A DNA stretch of 64,000 nt from Desulfobacula sp. (GCA_028280105.1 JANQML010000020.1:1-64000), one strand, 5' to 3'; shown: positions 38,677 through 48,980, numbered from the stretch's first letter. Notes: generated by a model from the letters alone, not told the origin. Numbers and translations: made by a program.

Positions 38677-41600
38677 CTATCTCATGGAAATAAGCGTATT
38701 TAACATCTCATCGGAAACCGTCAACAGCTTGGAAGCGGCTGAGAATGCATGCTGAAATTTCATCAATCTGATCATCTCTTCATCCAGAGATACGGCTGAA
38801 ACGGCATTTCTCTGTTCCGTGATACTGTTGACCATGATATCGGCAAAATCCTTTGCGTTTTTAATGCTTCGCGATTCAATACCCAAAGAGCCCATCATCT
38901 GTGTAAAATACTCGTCAATGGAGGCATTGGCAATACTGGACTCCGGTTCTTCCCCTCTTTGATAGGTCCATATTTTCATCTGCTGTGTGATATGCTGGGC
39001 AGCGGCAATCGCCCTTGCATTGGTACCATCCCCTTCGCTCAAATGGCCGGTCTCACTGTCAATTGCCGAAGCGGCAATCAGACGGGTATCCGACAACTTG
39101 TCGTTCACTTCCATGGTCATGGCATCGACCCCTTTAAAGAAGGTGTTGATGCCTGCCGCCGCCACCAAACCCGATGCTGATGAATCATTGTCGGAAAAAG
39201 CAAATCCGATATCTTCTGAATCATGTTTTTCAAAATCGAATTCCAGATGGCCTGCCCCGGTCACCCGCTCATTAAATTCAATCCGGATGTCTGCCAGGCC
39301 ATCGCCGGTAAAATCAACACCAAATCCGTCATCATCCCCGCCCTCGGGAATCAGTTGCAGATTCCCGCCGGTGGGGTCATTGGAATAGCTCCAAAAACCG
39401 TCTGCAGACCGTTCAAACCGAAGGTCCGAAGCCTTAAAATCAATGGCGCTCCAATCCGTTACAACAATGGAAACATTTGTTTCGTCGAACCCGTTTTCTC
39501 CGGAGTATTGTTCGTTTTTCATGGCATGATAGGTTTCGGATGCTTCAAATTTCAACCGGTTGTCCAATGTTGCAACCGCTTTCATACCAAAGGCGTCTTT
39601 GTTAAACTGATCGGCAAAAGAATCGATGGTCCAATGCCAGTCAGACAATTTCTCTCCCGTGGGCCGGCCGTCTGTGGTTTCAAACTGCGGCAGGCCGGTG
39701 TCACCTGTGGTGATGGTGAACACATCATCCGCCACCAGCGTACCGTCGGCAAAATTCAGTGTCATTCCGTCAACATCCACCACTACGGGAGATTTCGGTG
39801 TAAAGGGCGGATCATGGCCTTCGATTGTAAATGTCCCGGTTTCCACACTATTGGTCCACTCAATGACAAGAGGGGGATCATTTCCCGATGGCAGGTGCCC
39901 GACTTTTCCGCCTGAAACCACCCTGAAACGATAGATATCATTGATACTGTTGGCCCGGCCCGTTATATGGAAATCAAGGGGATCAGGATTACCCGTTGTA
40001 TCCGTATTGATCACCATGGTATTTCCGGCAACCAGGCTGCCCTTTGAGATATCAAACGACACCGTCTCAATACCGGATTCGGTAATGACAACCTGACCTT
40101 CATCTTCAACGGTAAGCAGACCGGAGGCGCCGGTGCTGATCCCGTCCGTGTTCAGGCGTTCCCACAGGATCGTTCCGGTATCATTGTACAGTGTAGAGGT
40201 CGTTGAATTCCGGAAGCTTCTTGCTGGGTCCGCCTCTATGCGGTCATTTTCAGGCTGATTACTTCCCTTTCCCGTTCCGGTCCGAACCTGAATCTCGGCA
40301 TTGCTGCCAAAACTGTCTGTAAAATTGTCAATGGTGATGGGATCATCCAAAGAGCTGTCTTTAATGACGGAAACGGAAGTGCCGGTTCGGATGACCTGAT
40401 AATCGGTGCTTAGCCCCGCTGCCAGCTCTGCTTCTATAAGTGTTGCCAGCGCAAGATCAGACGTACCGCCGGCTGAAGTGGTTGAAAATGAAATGGTGGT
40501 GCCGTCCAGATCAAACGAGATGGTTTCACCGGCGGCCGTGGATGATGTGAATCCGGTAAACCCGCCATCTCCTCCCAGGGTGATAATCGAACTGCCGACC
40601 TTTGCCAGGCTGCTGTCAAACAGCCCGCCTGATCCGGCTCCGGAAACATTGGTTTGAATATTCATACCCGGTTCCATTACCACTGTCAGAGTACCGGTAA
40701 TCACCGCTGTTTTGTTAACAGCCCCGGCGGTTGACTCATTGATGGTTACCTGGGTGTCCTGGCCGGAAAAAATAAGGTCATCCCCTGAAGTGGTGTCTGC
40801 ATTGTACCGCGCCGTGTCGTTTGCCGCGGCTGTAAAGTCGAGAATCGAATCGACATTACCCGCATCCGCGGTTGTTCCGGAGAGCGATGTAATGGTGATG
40901 GCGGCATCGTCTCCCGAATCGTTGCCCGCATCCCGGACCCGGATGTCCGAACCGTCCGTGCTTCTGATTTTAACGGAGTTGGTGGACGCATCTTTTTCAA
41001 CCACAAAAGGCGTTCCGGAAAGCGCTTCGGCAATTTTATCGCCGAAAACGGCAGCCAGCTCTGCCTGATCGGTTGTATCAATATCGGACAGATCAACGGA
41101 AACAGATGTAGTGCTTGCCGCCGATGTTCCAGACATGGAATCAATCGTAAAGGTAACCACATCACCTTCATTAAAATTGGTAAAATTGCCTAAAGAGATA
41201 CCGGCATTATCCGTCACATTAAAATCCTGTACCCCCAGGGTTTTTCCGGAACTGCTTTTTATGGTCGAACCGCTGACGACCAGATCATTATCCGCATTGG
41301 TGTCATTAATTTTCTCGGCGACCGATAAAAGCGCATCTTCGAATTGTTCCAGAAGCGTCCCGATGGAAGAATCCCTTGTAAAGCTGACCGGTTCGATAAT
41401 ACCGTCCACATACAATGAAAACGACACGATATCTCCATCCTCGGCATTGGTTATGGATCCCGTATTAAATGTTCCTTCGGTTTCAGATGCAAAGGCTTCA
41501 ACCCCACCGACAGCGTTCAGCGCCTCGGCGACAGATGCGGCAGAGCGCCGGGCATGGCCGCCGCTGTCCCTGACATTAATCACCTGGGTGCCGTCCGGGC

Positions 41601-42936
41601 CGCCGAAAACACGCAGGGTTTGATCTGCAATGGCCCGGTCCAACGTCATTGCAACCGTAGTTGCAGCACCGGAAGTCAACGTCAATCCCCACATCCGGCC
41701 CAGTCCGTCACCATCGGTTTCAGTCACCTCTTTATTACCAAGGACGGCGTCATCAACAACGGTTAACCGGTATTTATACGGCAGTTCACTGGGTGCCCGG
41801 CCCTGCCAGTTGGAAATTCTTGCCTCGGATATCCCCATGTCGATACTGATTTTATTATATTGGGTATCACTGGTGCTCGTATCCTCCACCCACATATTGA
41901 AATCCTTGGAATAATCAATTTTTATTCCAAAATCAAAACTGGACAGCCAGCGGCTGTCGTCGGTTGAATAATCGCCGGTAATCGGCTCGTCAAAGTAACT
42001 GCTCCCGATACCCTGGGAATGCTGGTAGTTGATTGCCCAGATCATCTCCCGTGACAACTCATTCACTTCGGCACGATATTTGGGAATAATGGTATCTCTC
42101 ATTTCAAGTAACCCGCCGATTCTGCCGCTGGTGATATCATCGGAAATAATCTGTTCTCCGGAAGCTGAATTCTCCCATGCCACTTCTTTCTCCACCATTG
42201 TCAAACGGTACATCTCCACCTTTGAAACAACGGTAAAGTTGCCTGCGGCATTCACGGTCACCGTCCCGTCGGAGTGTTCATAGGTAGTGATATCAATCAA
42301 CTCACCCATTTCATCCAGCAACCGGTTTCTCAAATCCCTCTGATCATTTGCCGTTCGGTTGATCTCGTTTCCTGCAATTTTTCGATTCAGGTCGGCAATT
42401 TGTGCTGACAGGGTATTCACCCGCCCCACTGCCGCACTGATGTCCTGGGTAATATCATTTACCATGTCATCCATTTTTAAAACAGCAGACTCAAAATTGG
42501 TGGCGATTCTTTCTCCGCTCTCAAAAACAGCGATTCTTTCCGACGGCCCGCCCGGATTAAGAGAAATATTCTGCCAGGATTTCCAGAAGTCTGTCATTGC
42601 AACGCTGATACTGCTATCAGAGGTAATATCAAAGAATCCTTCCAAAATCCTCATATAGGATTCCTGCTCGTCAAATGATGCCTGGATGGAGATTTCAGAT
42701 GTCAGCCGTCTTTCCAGCAAGTTATCCACATTCTGCCGAACCTGCTCCATATCCACACCGGTCCCGAAAAGGAACCCGGCATATTCAGCCGGCGTGCGGT
42801 TAAAATGTTCGGCCCTTTGAACGCTGTAGTCGGGATTATTAACGTTGGCAATATTCTGGCCTGTAATGTTCAAACCGTATTGCTGAGCCGCAATCGCCGT
42901 TCTCGCTATACTGAGGGTGGAAGATATGCCGGACAT
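38677..42936 (-). CDS. flgK: Oversized hook-associated protein FlgK (1419 aa)
   Basis: SSTLSIARTAIAAQQYGLNITGQNIANVNNPDYSVQRAEH; C-terminal ISEQRNAVSAVSLDEEMIRLMKFQHAFSAASKLLTVSDEMLNTLISMR-type ending. Confidence 0.95.
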   Translation of the reverse strand: MSGISSTLSIARTAIAAQQYGLNITGQNIANVNNPDYSVQRAEHFNRTPAEYAGFLFGTGVDMEQVRQNVDNLLERRLTSEISIQASFDEQESYMRILEGFFDITSDSSISVAMTDFWKSWQNISLNPGGPSERIAVFESGERIATNFESAVLKMDDMVNDITQDISAAVGRVNTLSAQIADLNRKIAGNEINRTANDQRDLRNRLLDEMGELIDITTYEHSDGTVTVNAAGNFTVVSKVEMYRLTMVEKEVAWENSASGEQIISDDITSGRIGGLLEMRDTIIPKYRAEVNELSREMIWAINYQHSQGIGSSYFDEPITGDYSTDDSRWLSSFDFGIKIDYSKDFNMWVEDTSTSDTQYNKISIDMGISEARISNWQGRAPSELPYKYRLTVVDDAVLGNKEVTETDGDGLGRMWGLTLTSGAATTVAMTLDRAIADQTLRVFGGPDGTQVINVRDSGGHARRSAASVAEALNAVGGVEAFASETEGTFNTGSITNAEDGDIVSFSLYVDGIIEPVSFTRDSSIGTLLEQFEDALLSVAEKINDTNADNDLVVSGSTIKSSSGKTLGVQDFNVTDNAGISLGNFTNFNEGDVVTFTIDSMSGTSAASTTSVSVDLSDIDTTDQAELAAVFGDKIAEALSGTPFVVEKDASTNSVKIRSTDGSDIRVRDAGNDSGDDAAITITSLSGTTADAGNVDSILDFTAAANDTARYNADTTSGDDLIFSGQDTQVTINESTAGAVNKTAVITGTLTVVMEPGMNIQTNVSGAGSGGLFDSSLAKVGSSIITLGGDGGFTGFTSSTAAGETISFDLDGTTISFSTTSAGGTSDLALATLIEAELAAGLSTDYQVIRTGTSVSVIKDSSLDDPITIDNFTDSFGSNAEIQVRTGTGKGSNQPENDRIEADPARSFRNSTTSTLYNDTGTILWERLNTDGISTGASGLLTVEDEGQVVITESGIETVSFDISKGSLVAGNTMVINTDTTGNPDPLDFHITGRANSINDIYRFRVVSGGKVGHLPSGNDPPLVIEWTNSVETGTFTIEGHDPPFTPKSPVVVDVDGMTLNFADGTLVADDVFTITTGDTGLPQFETTDGRPTGEKLSDWHWTIDSFADQFNKDAFGMKAVATLDNRLKFEASETYHAMKNEQYSGENGFDETNVSIVVTDWSAIDFKASDLRFERSADGFWSYSNDPTGGNLQLIPEGGDDDGFGVDFTGDGLADIRIEFNERVTGAGHLEFDFEKHDSEDIGFAFSDNDSSASGLVAAAGINTFFKGVDAMTMEVNDKLSDTRLIAASAIDSETGHLSEGDGTNARAIAAAQHITQQMKIWTYQRGEEPESSIANASIDEYFTQMMGSLGIESRSIKNAKDFADIMVNSITEQRNAVSAVSLDEEMIRLMKFQHAFSAASKLLTVSDEMLNTLISMR

Positions 42937-42939
42937 GGT

Positions 42940-43443
42940 TTAAACCTCGGTACTTATTAAACGGATGGGGTTCTTTTGGTCCGATGACTGGCCCGAAGGG
43001 TTGTACTGCCCGGCACTTTCCGGGTTTCCGCTTTGAGAAAAAATTTCATCGATCACTGCCAGTGAGTCCTGAACGTATTGTTTATTTGCAGCGGCAATGG
43101 TAAAGACTTCTTTTTTGTGCAATTCCACCCCCAGCGCCATCTGCCTTAGCTTTGATTTTGATACCGATGATATTGGCAGCTTTTGTATAAGATCGGAAAG
43201 ACTGAACGTCTCTTCGTCTCCGACGGGCCCGGCAGAATTTGATTTCAAACTCTTTTTTAACTCGATATAGCCCCGCTCTATATTATGACAGATCTCTTTT
43301 TTCTCACCGATGGTTTTCCATAGCGCATCCGAATCCATCTCAACGATCTGCTTTTTTTCCTTTTCAACCACCGATTGAAGGGCTTCATACAAACCCAATT
43401 GTTTTTCAAGAAAATCTTCTATTCTGTCGGCAAGTTTTTCCAT
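42940..43443 (-). CDS. flgN: FlgN family chaperone
   Basis: LEKQLGLYEALQSVVEKEKKQIVEMDSDALWKTIGEKKEICHNIE; immediately upstream of flgK. Confidence 0.85.
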   Translation of the reverse strand: MEKLADRIEDFLEKQLGLYEALQSVVEKEKKQIVEMDSDALWKTIGEKKEICHNIERGYIELKKSLKSNSAGPVGDEETFSLSDLIQKLPISSVSKSKLRQMALGVELHKKEVFTIAAANKQYVQDSLAVIDEIFSQSGNPESAGQYNPSGQSSDQKNPIRLISTEV

Positions 43444-43530
43444 CTTCCCCCCCTGACAATTGGAGTCCGTTCTTTTTATTAGGAATATTTTTCCTGTTTA
43501 TGTTGAATCCGCGTCTGTAATGGCTTAATG

Positions 43531-43546
43531 AGCAATATCTATACCA
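43531..43546 (-). promoter_or_regulatory. Predicted sigma-54 promoter upstream of flgN
   Basis: Reverse strand TGGTATAGATATTGCT: GG and GC with 10-nt spacing, matches TGGCACG-N4-TTGCW core. Confidence 0.55.
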
Positions 43547-43644
43547 GTCGCAAGATTCAGCCAGCAGGACCAAATCGCCGGAAAAACACAACAATAAATG
43601 GTGATATGAAGGGAAAAAGAGATACCCGATACGACAATACCGGG

Positions 43645-43950
43645 TTATTCAGAGTCTTTTAACTGGTCATATAGAAATTCTTTGATACCGATGGAAGCCC
43701 CTTTGGAAAGGTGATCGGAAAGGTGTTGATCCTGCATGGACCGATAGATATCGGTTGCATTGGTTTCTTTGAAGAGCGCGTTCCCCGGAAGAGAGGTGCG
43801 CATGGATTTGAGCATGGTGGTAATCATGATGGACTCAAAACCGGCAGCCGCATCTTTGAGCTTTTTTTCCTTATCCGGATCCAGGCTTTTTTGTTTCACC
43901 CGGTCCAGATTGGCTGTGGACAAATTCTGTTTAACAACATCAAAGTCCAT
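43645..43950 (-). CDS. flgJ: FlgJ N-terminal-type rod-binding protein (no muramidase domain)
   Basis: KLKDAAAGFESIMITTMLKSMRTSLPGNALF...IYRSMQDQHLSDHLSKGASIGIKEFLYDQL. Confidence 0.85.
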   Translation of the reverse strand: MDFDVVKQNLSTANLDRVKQKSLDPDKEKKLKDAAAGFESIMITTMLKSMRTSLPGNALFKETNATDIYRSMQDQHLSDHLSKGASIGIKEFLYDQLKDSE

Positions 43951-43986
43951 CCTGCCTCCGTTTTATATTCCCCCCGGTATGGAGGA

Positions 43987-45087
43987 TTACATGATTTCAA
44001 GTTCGGCCTGCAGTGCACCGGCCGCTTTAATACTTTGAAGAATACTGATCAGATCCTGGGGATTGACACCCAGGGAATTCAGACCCCGAACCAGCTCTCC
44101 GATGGTGGATGTTCCCGGCAGGTCCATAACCCGTTCCAGTTCAGGCTCGTCCGGATTGTCATTTATCGTCACGGACAGATCCCCATGGGCAATGGCCACC
44201 CTGGATATGGTCACGTCACTGCCGATCACCACGGTCCCTGTCTTTTCATTGACCACCACTTTTGCAACCGTATCCGGTATAACGGTCAGCATCTCAATAT
44301 CGGCGATAAATTCAGCCACATTCTCTTCCCACATATGCTCGGGAATATTTAAATGGATGGCACTGGCATCAATGACTTTGGCCACCCCCTCCCCAATGGA
44401 CCCGTTAATGGTGTCCGCCATCCGCCGGGCCGTTGTAAAATCCGGCCGTGACAGGGAAAGGATTAAATTGCGTTTACCATCCAGTTTAAAGGGGATCTCC
44501 TGTTCAACCGATCCCCCGTTCACCACCCGGGCCACCTGAAGATGGCTGTCACGCGGGTTGGCACCGCTGGGGATGGCCAGGGTCACCGCACCGCTGGCAA
44601 GTGCATAGATATTACCGTCCACCCCTTTTAACGGCGTGACCACCAGGTTGCCGCCCTTAAGGCTTGAGGCATCCCCGAGGGAAGAGACTACCACATCGAT
44701 CTTGTCCCCGATTCGGGCGAACGGCGGTATATCGGCTGTAACCATGACGGCGGCAACATTTCTGACGTTAATATCGGCCTGGTCTACAAAGATATTCATC
44801 TTCCCCATCATGTTGGCAAGTGCCTGCCGGGTAAAACCAATTCCCGCCTTATCGCCGGTTCCGTTCAGTCCGACGATCAGGCCGTACCCGATCAGCTGAT
44901 TGGACCGGATGCCTTTAATGCCGGCAAGATCTTTGATTCTTGCCGCATGGGCGCTGGTAATAAAGCTGCCCATCAATAAAAGGATCACTATCCGGAGCAT
45001 CAGCGTATTATTTTTTTCTGCATCGTTTACGTTCCTTTTGTAAACGGATCTATTGTATTGCATAAGCAGATCCGTTACCACGGCCAT
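43987..45087 (-). CDS. flgI: Flagellar P-ring protein FlgI (start uncertain)
   Basis: ARIKDLAGIKGIRSNQLIGYGLIVGLNGTGDKAG; signal peptide MLRIVILLLMGSFITSAHA internal to the ORF, so the start may be nearer 45000. Confidence 0.95.
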   Translation of the reverse strand: MAVVTDLLMQYNRSVYKRNVNDAEKNNTLMLRIVILLLMGSFITSAHAARIKDLAGIKGIRSNQLIGYGLIVGLNGTGDKAGIGFTRQALANMMGKMNIFVDQADINVRNVAAVMVTADIPPFARIGDKIDVVVSSLGDASSLKGGNLVVTPLKGVDGNIYALASGAVTLAIPSGANPRDSHLQVARVVNGGSVEQEIPFKLDGKRNLILSLSRPDFTTARRMADTINGSIGEGVAKVIDASAIHLNIPEHMWEENVAEFIADIEMLTVIPDTVAKVVVNEKTGTVVIGSDVTISRVAIAHGDLSVTINDNPDEPELERVMDLPGTSTIGELVRGLNSLGVNPQDLISILQSIKAAGALQAELEIM

Positions 45088-45797
45088 ATATTATCGATCA
45101 GCCGGACACCCCAGCCGGGTTTCTGTTTGTCTGCAAGCGCCCCTTTGCCATAGTATTCAATCCGGGAATCGGCTAAAAAAGTCGATTTGACCCGGTTGTC
45201 GGCAGAGATGTCCTGGGGCCTGATAATACCGGATACGGTGATATACTGGACCTCATTATTGACCTTCATGGCCCGGCGGCCGAACAGGCTTAATGTGCCG
45301 TTGGGAAGCACCTCCGTAATCCTTGCTGCAATGGATGCCGTAATATGACCGGATCGGTCACTCTCTGCCTCTCCTTCAAACTCGTTCGTAAAATCGGTTT
45401 CTATCAGCCTTGTATTGCCACGGCCGCCCAGGGTTGTGGCAACCCCGCCCAGATTAAACTGAGGCACCCCGATATCCATTGAGGTTTCCCGGGACGCCTC
45501 CGTGTTTACATCCATGCCTGAAGAGGTGTTTTCAATGATATCAACGATTACGGTATCCCCCACCCGGGTGGCTGTGGAATCTTCGAACATCGATCCGCCC
45601 TGGTTCACCCAAAGCGACCCTTCAGCCGCCCGTTGCGGGGTAAACTGAGGCTGCAGAACCGGTTCGGCCGAAAGGCCTTGGGGAATAACCGGTCCGGTCG
45701 CCGTTTCCGGGCGCCCTGCGGCACAGCCCGCAAACCCGAGGCAAAGCAATGCCATCCATAAAAGACCCGTTTTTACCCATGCCGGTGATATCTTCAT
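45075..45797 (-). CDS. flgH: Flagellar L-ring lipoprotein FlgH
   Basis: GSLWVNQGGSMFEDSTATRVGDTVIVDIIENTSSGMD; lipobox-like LCLGFAGCAAG. Confidence 0.95.
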   Translation of the reverse strand: MKISPAWVKTGLLWMALLCLGFAGCAAGRPETATGPVIPQGLSAEPVLQPQFTPQRAAEGSLWVNQGGSMFEDSTATRVGDTVIVDIIENTSSGMDVNTEASRETSMDIGVPQFNLGGVATTLGGRGNTRLIETDFTNEFEGEAESDRSGHITASIAARITEVLPNGTLSLFGRRAMKVNNEVQYITVSGIIRPQDISADNRVKSTFLADSRIEYYGKGALADKQKPGWGVRLIDNIWPW

Positions 45798-45799
45798 AC

Positions 45800-46813
45800 T
45801 TAATATATAACCTCCACCTTTGATTTGCCTTTTACAATTCCCCGGACCGCTTTTCCGGAGCCGATGTTTTCGACCCGTATCAGGGCATCCTGATGTCCGT
45901 TTTCCATACAGACACCGGATGTAACAATCCGGAGCGTCTCATTTTTTACAACCAGGCTAACCACATCCCCCTTTTTAACCAGATAGGGCGCCTTAAAAAA
46001 ATCATCGCGAACGGGCTCTCCCTTTTTTATGTTATTTTTCAGCTGTTTTCCTTCAATTACCCGAAAGTCCTTAATAAAGGTATGACCCAGGTCAAAAACA
46101 TTCATTTTTTCAAAATAAAAATCATCCCTGGATACGGCCTGTCCTTTTTTCAGGGGACGCCCGGCCAGAAGAACGGATTCATAAACAGCCACCTGCCCCT
46201 TAACACTCAGCCGGTCCGTTTTTACACGGTCAACCGTGAGGTCCAGAAAAAAGGAGAGGCGCCCTTTGCCGTCCACCATCTGCGGCTTGGTTATGTTAAA
46301 CCGGACCTCACCCCGGGGATAGAGCTCGAGCCCCCGGACGTCAAACCTGAGAATTTCGTAGGATCTATCCGGAAAACGGTTGGCCAGTTGCTGTTCGACA
46401 AAGTGCCGGACATCTCTTTCCGAGACAACCTGGCTCATCCGCTTTACATAGATCCGGTCCGGGGATGAAACGGCAACCCGGTCCGGTAAATACCGTTGGC
46501 TCCGGATGATGGAAACAATTTTTTTCTTATCAAAGACTTTGATTTCATCGGGTTTGGGTGATGACCCGATCTCCAGTTTTTCCAAAGATTCCGTTATTAA
46601 AGGATTGGCCCGGATATCTGATATCTGGCCAAGCATCACGGTATCGGAATTGATCCGGTTGTTTTCCTTGAGCACAATCGTCACAGACGGAGTCAAAACC
46701 GGGTTCTCCGATGCATCCATCCGGTCCGGATAAATAATGATCAGTAAGAATCCACTGAAACCCATCCAAAAAAGAGTCAGGAAAAAATTAATATGTCGTC
46801 CGAGTATTCCCAT
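45800..46813 (-). CDS. flgA: Flagellar P-ring chaperone FlgA
   Basis: C-terminal SAF-like VLLAGRPLKKGQAVSRDDFYFEKMNV...VKKGDVVSLVVKNETLRIVTSGVCMENGHQDALIRVENIGSGKAVRGIVKG. Confidence 0.92.
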   Translation of the reverse strand: MGILGRHINFFLTLFWMGFSGFLLIIIYPDRMDASENPVLTPSVTIVLKENNRINSDTVMLGQISDIRANPLITESLEKLEIGSSPKPDEIKVFDKKKIVSIIRSQRYLPDRVAVSSPDRIYVKRMSQVVSERDVRHFVEQQLANRFPDRSYEILRFDVRGLELYPRGEVRFNITKPQMVDGKGRLSFFLDLTVDRVKTDRLSVKGQVAVYESVLLAGRPLKKGQAVSRDDFYFEKMNVFDLGHTFIKDFRVIEGKQLKNNIKKGEPVRDDFFKAPYLVKKGDVVSLVVKNETLRIVTSGVCMENGHQDALIRVENIGSGKAVRGIVKGKSKVEVIY

Positions 46814-46816
46814 ATA

Positions 46817-47599
46817 TTATCGTTTTAATCCGGTTGCGGTGCTGAGCATGGAGTCGGCTGTCTGGATCGACTTGGAATTGGCTTCATAGGCCCGCTGACC
46901 CGATATCAGGCCAACCAGTTCCTCAACAACGGAGACATTGGACCCTTCAAGAAAATTATTCACCACTGTCCCGGCACCCTCCTCACCGGGGGTTCTTTCA
47001 ACCGGGTCTCCTGACCCTTCAGTGGGCCGGAACAGATTATTCCCCACGGCAAAGAGTCCTGCCGGATTGATAAAGGTGGAGACCAGTATATTTTCCGTTA
47101 AAAGAATATCTTCCTCAGCGCCAAAAGCTGTCAGGGTACCGTCGTCCTGAACCGTTACCGTAATCGTTTCCACGGGCAAAGCGATTTCAGGCTGCAGCCG
47201 GTCACCGCCCGGGGTGGTTAAAAATCCTTCACTGTCCAGGGTAAAATTGCCTGCCCGGGTGTAGAGGTCTTCATCGCCATGGGTCACCCTGAAAAAACCA
47301 TTTCCCTGGATGGCGATATCCAGCTGATTATCGGTCTGGATAAAATCACCCTGGGTAAATAATTTCTGGACACTGGTGGGCTTCACCCCGAAACCGATCT
47401 GGATGCCCGTCGGCACCTGACCGCCGCCGGGTGTGGTCTGCCCGGCCACCTGCATGGTCCGGTACATCAGATCTTCAAAATTAGCCCGGGACTTCTTAAA
47501 CCCGGTTGTACTTGAGTTGGCCAGGTTATTGGCCACCACATCGGTTTGAAGCTGCTGTGCATTCATCCCGGTCGCGGCTGACCACAGGGATCGTATCAT
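46817..47599 (-). CDS. flgG: Flagellar distal rod protein FlgG
   Basis: MIRSLWSAATGMNAQQLQTDVVANNLANSSTTGFKKSRANFEDLMYR. Confidence 0.96.
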   Translation of the reverse strand: MIRSLWSAATGMNAQQLQTDVVANNLANSSTTGFKKSRANFEDLMYRTMQVAGQTTPGGGQVPTGIQIGFGVKPTSVQKLFTQGDFIQTDNQLDIAIQGNGFFRVTHGDEDLYTRAGNFTLDSEGFLTTPGGDRLQPEIALPVETITVTVQDDGTLTAFGAEEDILLTENILVSTFINPAGLFAVGNNLFRPTEGSGDPVERTPGEEGAGTVVNNFLEGSNVSVVEELVGLISGQRAYEANSKSIQTADSMLSTATGLKR

Positions 47600-47617
47600 A
47601 TCATTTCTCCTGTAGAA

Positions 47618-48310
47618 TTAACGAAGTGTTCCGACATCATTGACAGCCTTACCGTCCACTTCATCAAATGTCATTATCATTTTGCTAAAGGTCTCGTACA
47701 TGCGTTGATAGTCAATCATCCGGACCATCTCCTCCACCACAACCACATTTGCCTTTTCAAGGGCCCGGTGCTGTACCGACACCTGGTCCGCAGGGATTTC
47801 CAGGGTGGTCTCCCCTTCAAAAAAGAGCAGGTTCTGTCCGTCTCGTTTCAACTGTCTCAGATCATCAAAGGTAACGATATCAAATATATCAACGACTTCG
47901 CCGGCAATGGAGATCTCCCCGGCGTGGTTCACGCCGATATCCTGTTCGCCATTCACTGCATCAATGGCAATGGCACCGCCCTGCCCTAAAACCGGATTGC
48001 CATTTTGATCCACCAAAATGCCGTTATTATCCAATGTGAAATTGCCGTTCCGGGTATACTTGATCCCTTCAGGGGTGTCGATTTTAAAAAACCCCTCCCC
48101 GGAAAGGGCCACGTCAAATGGGTTTCCCGTGGTGACAATGGCACCCTGGGTATACTCCTTATTCATCTGCGCCTTAAATTTATCATCAAAGCTGACGCGA
48201 TCTTTTTTAAACCCCGTGGTATCAGCATTGGCCAGGTTGTTGGAAACCGCCTCCAGTTTTCTTTCCTGACGCAAACCACCCTGTACGGGCCGGGTCAATT
48301 CAAGAATCAT
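47618..48310 (-). CDS. flgF: Flagellar rod protein FlgF
   Basis: SNNLANADTTGFKKDRVSFDD...GNPFDVALSGEGFFKIDTPEGIKYTRNGNFTLD. Confidence 0.9.
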   Translation of the reverse strand: MILELTRPVQGGLRQERKLEAVSNNLANADTTGFKKDRVSFDDKFKAQMNKEYTQGAIVTTGNPFDVALSGEGFFKIDTPEGIKYTRNGNFTLDNNGILVDQNGNPVLGQGGAIAIDAVNGEQDIGVNHAGEISIAGEVVDIFDIVTFDDLRQLKRDGQNLLFFEGETTLEIPADQVSVQHRALEKANVVVVEEMVRMIDYQRMYETFSKMIMTFDEVDGKAVNDVGTLR

Positions 48311-48403
48311 ATGGTGATCTTCTCCTCAAAGGTGATTGCAGACTTTAACGTCAAAATATCTGTTACTGCGTGTGTTATATGAACCAGTTTGTAATAGGGA
48401 TAT

Positions 48404-48419
48404 TGCAATATGAATGCCA
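48404..48419 (-). promoter_or_regulatory. Predicted sigma-54 promoter upstream of flgF-G-A-H-I-J
   Basis: Reverse strand TGGCATTCATATTGCA: near-perfect TGGCACG-N4-TTGCA with correct spacing, about 94 nt upstream of the flgF start. Confidence 0.7.
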
Positions 48420-48704
48420 TCGTTATTTTGACGGAACCTGTGGGCCCGCCAAACCGGTTGAATTCCTGAAACAGCAGAAATATAAAGGATGAATAAGAAT
48501 GAAACCAACTGAATTAAAAGCTGTTTCATAGAAAAACGGGGGAAATGATCAACCGCCCATTCACGGTTGTGTATACCTAACCACCCTGCAGAGGCGCCAA
48601 AAAACCAACAGATGCCTTTATTTTTTTTGACGTAAAAGAGAATTTTTTGCCTACCGGTTTTTACCGGATTGGGGATCCTGCCCCGGCATTTGGGTTTATT
48701 GGCC

Positions 48705-48974
48705 TTAAGGCCGTTTGGAATTGGCTGAATAAACAAATGCCAGAAGCTCGGCTACAGCCACGTAGATTTCAGAAGGAATCTCTTCATCAATCTCAAGAGA
48801 CGAAAGCACTTCGATTAAATCCGGATCATCCTTGATGGGAATATCGTGCGCTTTTGCCAGTTCAATAATCTTTTGCGCAATCTTGCCCTGCCCTTTTGCA
48901 ACCACTCTGGGGGCATCCTCTTTTTGCCGGTCATACCTGAGAGCAACAGCCTTTTTGGGATATTCTTTTGCCAT
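48705..48974 (-). CDS. FlhB-like protein consisting of the FlhB C-terminal cytoplasmic (post-NPTH) region only
   Basis: KKAVALRYDRQKEDAPRVVAKGQGKIAQKIIELAKAHDIPIKDDPDLIEVLSSLEIDEEIPSEIYVAVAELLAFVY. Confidence 0.9.
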   Translation of the reverse strand: MAKEYPKKAVALRYDRQKEDAPRVVAKGQGKIAQKIIELAKAHDIPIKDDPDLIEVLSSLEIDEEIPSEIYVAVAELLAFVYSANSKRP

Positions 48975-48980
48975 GCGCTT

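Noticed and set aside
48326-48736. 136-aa minus-strand ORF between flgF and the FlhB-like gene
   Set aside because: Contains the predicted sigma-54 promoter and a non-coding-looking composition; no homology recognised.
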